Positions 60,992 to 64,000 of a stretch of DNA of 64,000 bases are shown piece after piece (positions within the stretch are counted from its first letter, which is position 1; each line of letters starts with the position of its first letter). Source of the stretch: an uncultured Bacteroidales bacterium (lineage in GTDB: Bacteria; Bacteroidota; Bacteroidia; Bacteroidales; P3); the NCBI GenBank assembly GCA_949291555.1, contig CASEWE010000005.1:186001-250000 (forward strand). Reading direction: 5' to 3'. The notes under the pieces were generated by a model, which ran no database searches, had not been told where the DNA came from, and saw nothing but the letters and a program-made list of their open reading frames with translations. The position numbers and the translations under genes were made by a program.

Positions 60992-62578
60992 TTAAAATTC
61001 TATTGTCTGGGTGATTTTGGTGCGGAAGCCCATTTTGACATTCAGGAAGCTTTCGGTTTCCGAAGAAGCGAATATCTTCACGTCTTTCTTTTCCAAGCTC
61101 GAAATCCGGGCCGTGATTTCCACATACGCAGCCTGCTTGACAAGCCCCACCTCCTCGCCCGAAAGCTCGTCTTCGAACCTTTCCACCACCGGTTCCGAAA
61201 CATGCTCGTCCGCGCCCACGGCCGCAGCCTCCACTTTCCGGCCTTCGAACAAAGTCAGCAACGGCTTGCGGTTCAGATCCAGGAAGCGGACGTCAAGGAC
61301 CAGATCCAAAGGAAACGCATTCTGTACGATAGACTTCAGCAGAAAATAATTGATACGGGTATCTTCCCCTATTTCGTTCCCGGCAATTTCCAAGGTATCG
61401 GTCAAAGCGTAATTATCGGCCGAAAACCAGACCGGCAAGTCGCAAGTGAGCCCGACGTACATGCCCGCATCCTTTTCCATGGCCTGGACAAGCGCCCTGT
61501 CGGCCTCTGGGTTCACGCTGCCTGCTATTTCATAGCGGATCGCATGCGGCCTTTCGGCGGTAATCGCGGTCATGTCGGTCTCCACGGAGCTTTCTTTCAC
61601 CAAAGGCTCGGCATCGAAAGCCGGATAAGCCACATCGTAATTTTCCGGGAACAGGGCCACCTCCGCCGTTCCCTCCGCATGCAGCACGTCTACCCGGGAA
61701 GTTTCGATACGCAAGGGAGCGCTCAGGCCTTCCACTTTCATATCGGCCGTGACCGTGGCTTCCCGGAAATCGATGGCCTTCATGCGTTCCAAGCCCAAGC
61801 CCCGGACAGGCAGTTCCCCCGTCATCCGGTAAGGAATCGTGGGGACGAACCCGTCGAAACGGGCAAAAACCAGATTCTCCATGCTGCCCGCCATGGAATA
61901 ATTCCCGTAATGCACCAAGGTGTCGGCGGGATCCGGTGCGACCTCCACCGAAAAATCCCCCTCCACCAGCAAACAGATCCGACCCGCAACCGGATGCAGC
62001 ACGACATCGGAAAGCGCCATGCGCACCGGTTCGGAAACCCCCTGGCCCACCGTCCGCTCCACCGAGACCGGAACGCCGGCGAAATCCGTCAGGTTCGGGA
62101 AGACATAATGCATGCGCATGGGGTCGGCGAACGTGTGGCTGAAATCCATCTGCAGGTCGACCGATTCCAGGTGCAGGCTTTCGATCTCGGCCCCTTCCGA
62201 AATCCCCGCCACGCCCACGGGAAGCGTGTCGTGCCGGGAAAAGGCCAGGACCGTGTCTATCCGGAAATAAGGAACGTGGTTCCCCGAAGCCGAAAAAGAA
62301 AGGGTTCCCGGAAAATCAACATCGCCCAGAAAAGAGAAACCCACGGGTTCCATGGCATAAACGATATGGAGCAATCCTTCCTCGTCGGGCACATACACCC
62401 CGCCTGCCAAATCCATGAGGTTTTCCATGTCCAGACGGGTATCGGCCAACGGCAAGGCTATGTCGTAATCCATCTTGATGTCCGACATCCTGTCCGTATC
62501 GAAATCTTCCGCGCGGAAACACGAGACCGCAAGCAGAAAAACCAAACATGCAGATAGCCCTCCGCAAAACGCCTTCAT
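60992..62578 (-). CDS. Large lipoprotein of unknown function
   Basis: A 528-residue product from the ATG at 62578: lipoprotein signal KAFCGGLSACLVFLLAVSC with lipobox LAVSC, mature start FRAEDFDTDRMSDIKMDYDIALPLADTRL. The body is beta-rich with repeated Asp/Glu-containing strands and no Cys apart from the lipid anchor and a few scattered ones. I recognise no named domain; the opening resembles that of DUF-type surface lipoproteins of Bacteroidota with stacked sandwich domains. It heads the unit lipoprotein - DUF5723 - rsmG - PAP2, suggesting an envelope role together with the DUF5723 barrel. A TACCTTTG box at 62616-62623 (minus) lies about 40 bp upstream. Confidence 0.8.
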   Translation of the reverse strand: MKAFCGGLSACLVFLLAVSCFRAEDFDTDRMSDIKMDYDIALPLADTRLDMENLMDLAGGVYVPDEEGLLHIVYAMEPVGFSFLGDVDFPGTLSFSASGNHVPYFRIDTVLAFSRHDTLPVGVAGISEGAEIESLHLESVDLQMDFSHTFADPMRMHYVFPNLTDFAGVPVSVERTVGQGVSEPVRMALSDVVLHPVAGRICLLVEGDFSVEVAPDPADTLVHYGNYSMAGSMENLVFARFDGFVPTIPYRMTGELPVRGLGLERMKAIDFREATVTADMKVEGLSAPLRIETSRVDVLHAEGTAEVALFPENYDVAYPAFDAEPLVKESSVETDMTAITAERPHAIRYEIAGSVNPEADRALVQAMEKDAGMYVGLTCDLPVWFSADNYALTDTLEIAGNEIGEDTRINYFLLKSIVQNAFPLDLVLDVRFLDLNRKPLLTLFEGRKVEAAAVGADEHVSEPVVERFEDELSGEEVGLVKQAAYVEITARISSLEKKDVKIFASSETESFLNVKMGFRTKITQTIEF

Positions 62579-62615
62579 GACAAGAAACAATTTTGAAACA
62601 AACCGAACGATTTTG

Positions 62616-62623
62616 CAAAGGTA
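62616..62623 (-). promoter_or_regulatory. -7 element of the lipoprotein operon
   Basis: TACCTTTG on the minus strand, 38 bp before the start codon. A -33 partner is not clear. Confidence 0.45.
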
Positions 62624-62713
62624 AGCATTTTTAAAGACCCTCGCCCTTCCTCCGGCGCGAAAGGTCCTTTCCAAAGGGGCAATTTCAAAAAAATTCCACG
62701 TCAAAGCCCCCGG

Positions 62714-62750
62714 AAAAAAAAGGAAGGGCGGCTCGTTCCGAACCGCCCTT
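62714..62750 (-). terminator. Intrinsic terminator of gdhA
   Basis: Minus strand: 12-bp stem AAGGGCGGTTCG / CGAGCCGCCCTT with one mismatch (62724-62750), followed by a C-C-T8 run (62714-62723). It lies 36 bp past the gdhA stop. Confidence 0.92.
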
Positions 62751-62785
62751 CTTGCGAAAAACTTCCGTAAAGGAAATTCCAAGAA

Positions 62786-64000
62786 CTAGCAAACGCCTTG
62801 TTCGATCATGGAATCGGCAACCTTGATGAAGCCGGCGATGTTGGCGCCCTTCACGTAGTTCACGTAGTCGCCTTCCTTGCCGTACTTGATGCAGTTTTCG
62901 TGGATGCTCGACATGATCTGGTGCAGCTTCTGGTCAACTTCTTCACCTGTCCAGTGCAGTTTTTCGGCATTCTGGCTCATTTCAAGACCGGAAACGGCAA
63001 CACCGCCGGCGTTGACCGCCTTGCCAGGAGCAAAGATGGTCTTGGTGTTGATGAATTCGTTCACAGCGTCGGCGTGGCAGCCCATGTTCGAAACTTCGGC
63101 AACCAAGGTAACCTTGTTGGCGATCAGCTGCTTTGCATCTTCCAGACGGAGTTCGTTCTGGGTAGCGCAAGGCATGGCGATATCCACCTTCTGTTCCCAA
63201 GGCTTCTTGCCGGCGAAGAAAGTAGCGCTCTTGAACTTGTCGGCGAAAGGAGCCACAACGTCGTTGTTGCTGGCACGAAGCTCCAGCATGTAGTTGATCT
63301 TTTCTTCGTTGAAGCCTTCCGGATCATAAACATAACCGTCAGGACCGGAAATGGTCACGACCTTGGCACCCAGCTGGGTAGCTTTGGTAACAGCGCCCCA
63401 AGCCACATTGCCGAAACCGGAGATGGCCACGGTCTTGCCCTTGATGTCCATGTTGTGAGCCTTCAGCATGTGTTCCACGAAGTAAACGGCACCGAAACCG
63501 GTAGCTTCCGGACGCAGGATGGAGCCGCCCCAGCCGGCACCCTTTCCGGTCAGAACGCCGGTGTTTTCACGACGCAGCTTCTTGTACATGCCGTACATGT
63601 AGCCGATTTCGCGGCCGCCAACACCTATGTCGCCAGCGGGAACGTCGGTTTCAGGGCCGATGTACTTCTGGAGTTCCATCATGAAAGCCTGGCAGAAACG
63701 CATGATTTCGTTGTCCGAACGGCCTTTGGCGTTGAAGTCGGAACCGCCCTTGCCGCCGCCCATGGGCAACGTGGTCAAGCTGTTTTTGAACGTCTGTTCG
63801 AAACCCAGGAACTTGAGGGTGTCCAAACGTACGGAAGGGTGGAAACGCAGACCGCCCTTGTAAGGTCCGATAGCGTTGTTGAACTGCACACGGTAACCGG
63901 TGTTGACTTGGATTTCGCCTTTGTCGTCAACCCATTCCACCCGGAAGGTGAAGATACGGTCGGGTTCAACCATGCGTTCGATGATCTTGTGTTGCTCGTA
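62786..64000 (-). CDS. gdhA: Glutamate dehydrogenase (5' end outside window)
   Basis: Hexameric NAD(P)-dependent glutamate dehydrogenase, linking 2-oxoglutarate and ammonia to glutamate. Motifs: GYRVQFNNAIGPYKGGLRF, the catalytic-Lys segment LTTLPMGGGKGGSDF, VPAGDIGVGGREIGYMYGMYKKL, the Rossmann loop VAISGFGNVAWGAV (NAD(P)-binding), ATQNELRLEDA and VAEVSNMGCHADA. The frame runs through the right window edge (..EQHKIIERMVEPD), so about 45 N-terminal residues are missing. The C-terminus AGFIKVADSMIEQGVC is complete, and a good terminator follows. Confidence 0.97.
   Translation of the reverse strand, partial: YEQHKIIERMVEPDRIFTFRVEWVDDKGEIQVNTGYRVQFNNAIGPYKGGLRFHPSVRLDTLKFLGFEQTFKNSLTTLPMGGGKGGSDFNAKGRSDNEIMRFCQAFMMELQKYIGPETDVPAGDIGVGGREIGYMYGMYKKLRRENTGVLTGKGAGWGGSILRPEATGFGAVYFVEHMLKAHNMDIKGKTVAISGFGNVAWGAVTKATQLGAKVVTISGPDGYVYDPEGFNEEKINYMLELRASNNDVVAPFADKFKSATFFAGKKPWEQKVDIAMPCATQNELRLEDAKQLIANKVTLVAEVSNMGCHADAVNEFINTKTIFAPGKAVNAGGVAVSGLEMSQNAEKLHWTGEEVDQKLHQIMSSIHENCIKYGKEGDYVNYVKGANIAGFIKVADSMIEQGVC

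Overview
The window looks like chromosomal DNA of a Bacteroidota bacterium, most likely of the order Bacteroidales. The evidence is a complete porP-porK-porL-porM-porN set for type IX secretion (T9SS), a secreted protein with a T9SS sorting domain, several families typical of the phylum (a DUF5723 protein, a TGS-fused nucleoside kinase, a carboxynorspermidine synthase-type dehydrogenase), and promoters of the phylum-specific form TTTG / 19-21 bp / TAnnTTTG. Two excellent promoters of that type sit in front of the tRNA genes. Host DNA is GC-rich by eye; two stretches (about 45.4-47.6 kb and 50.4-51.4 kb) are clearly AT-rich and look imported.

Layout. 0-4.3 kb: queA (5' end outside the window), ispD and ruvC forward; a HIT protein, greA, a candidate 4.5S/SRP RNA and a small membrane-anchored protein reverse. 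4.5-11.9 kb: a degenerate Rieske-like lipoprotein, an unknown exported protein, then the T9SS operon with its own promoter and a strong terminator. 12.1-20.5 kb: recG, uvrA, nucleoside kinase and murF. 20.5-26.9 kb: a six-gene drug/lipophile exporter (TolC-like, membrane fusion protein, two ABC ATPases, two permeases), resembling YbhFGRS but with YbhF split in two. 27.0-34.9 kb: hydF reverse, then LD-carboxypeptidase, an unknown protein with a Cys/His pair, a DUF4136 lipoprotein, a small beta-barrel and an M13 peptidase. 35.1-45.0 kb: tdk, a disordered conserved protein, gmk, nadD, apt, ferritin, tRNA-Arg, a NifU-like protein, dnaK, a DUF2007 protein and surE.

45.4-48.9 kb is an accessory island: a small XRE regulator, a beta-class DNA methyltransferase and a probable PD-ExK restriction endonuclease, overlapping head to tail. 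They are driven from a promoter whose -7 box overlaps a palindrome that could be the regulator's operator. Behind them lies a MobV relaxase lacking its N-terminus, the remnant of a mobilizable element. A second AT-rich insert at 50.4-51.4 kb carries one unknown gene between two strong hairpins. 49.1-64 kb otherwise holds core genes: carboxynorspermidine synthase, class II aldolase, a serine dehydratase/cysteine desulfidase-family enzyme with an odd histone-H1-like tail, a thioredoxin-fold T9SS substrate, tRNA-Phe, obgE, a PAP2 phosphatase, rsmG, a DUF5723 protein, a large lipoprotein, and gdhA (5' end outside the window).

Most of the window is housekeeping and cell-envelope biology. The points most worth a second look are the self-regulated R-M cassette, the histone-like tail on the metabolic enzyme, the SRP-like RNA with an unusual tip, the terminator directly in front of apt, the AT-rich single-gene insert with its long palindrome, and the Cys/His protein beside the LD-carboxypeptidase. 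I did not find an obvious multi-gene system of wholly unknown type.
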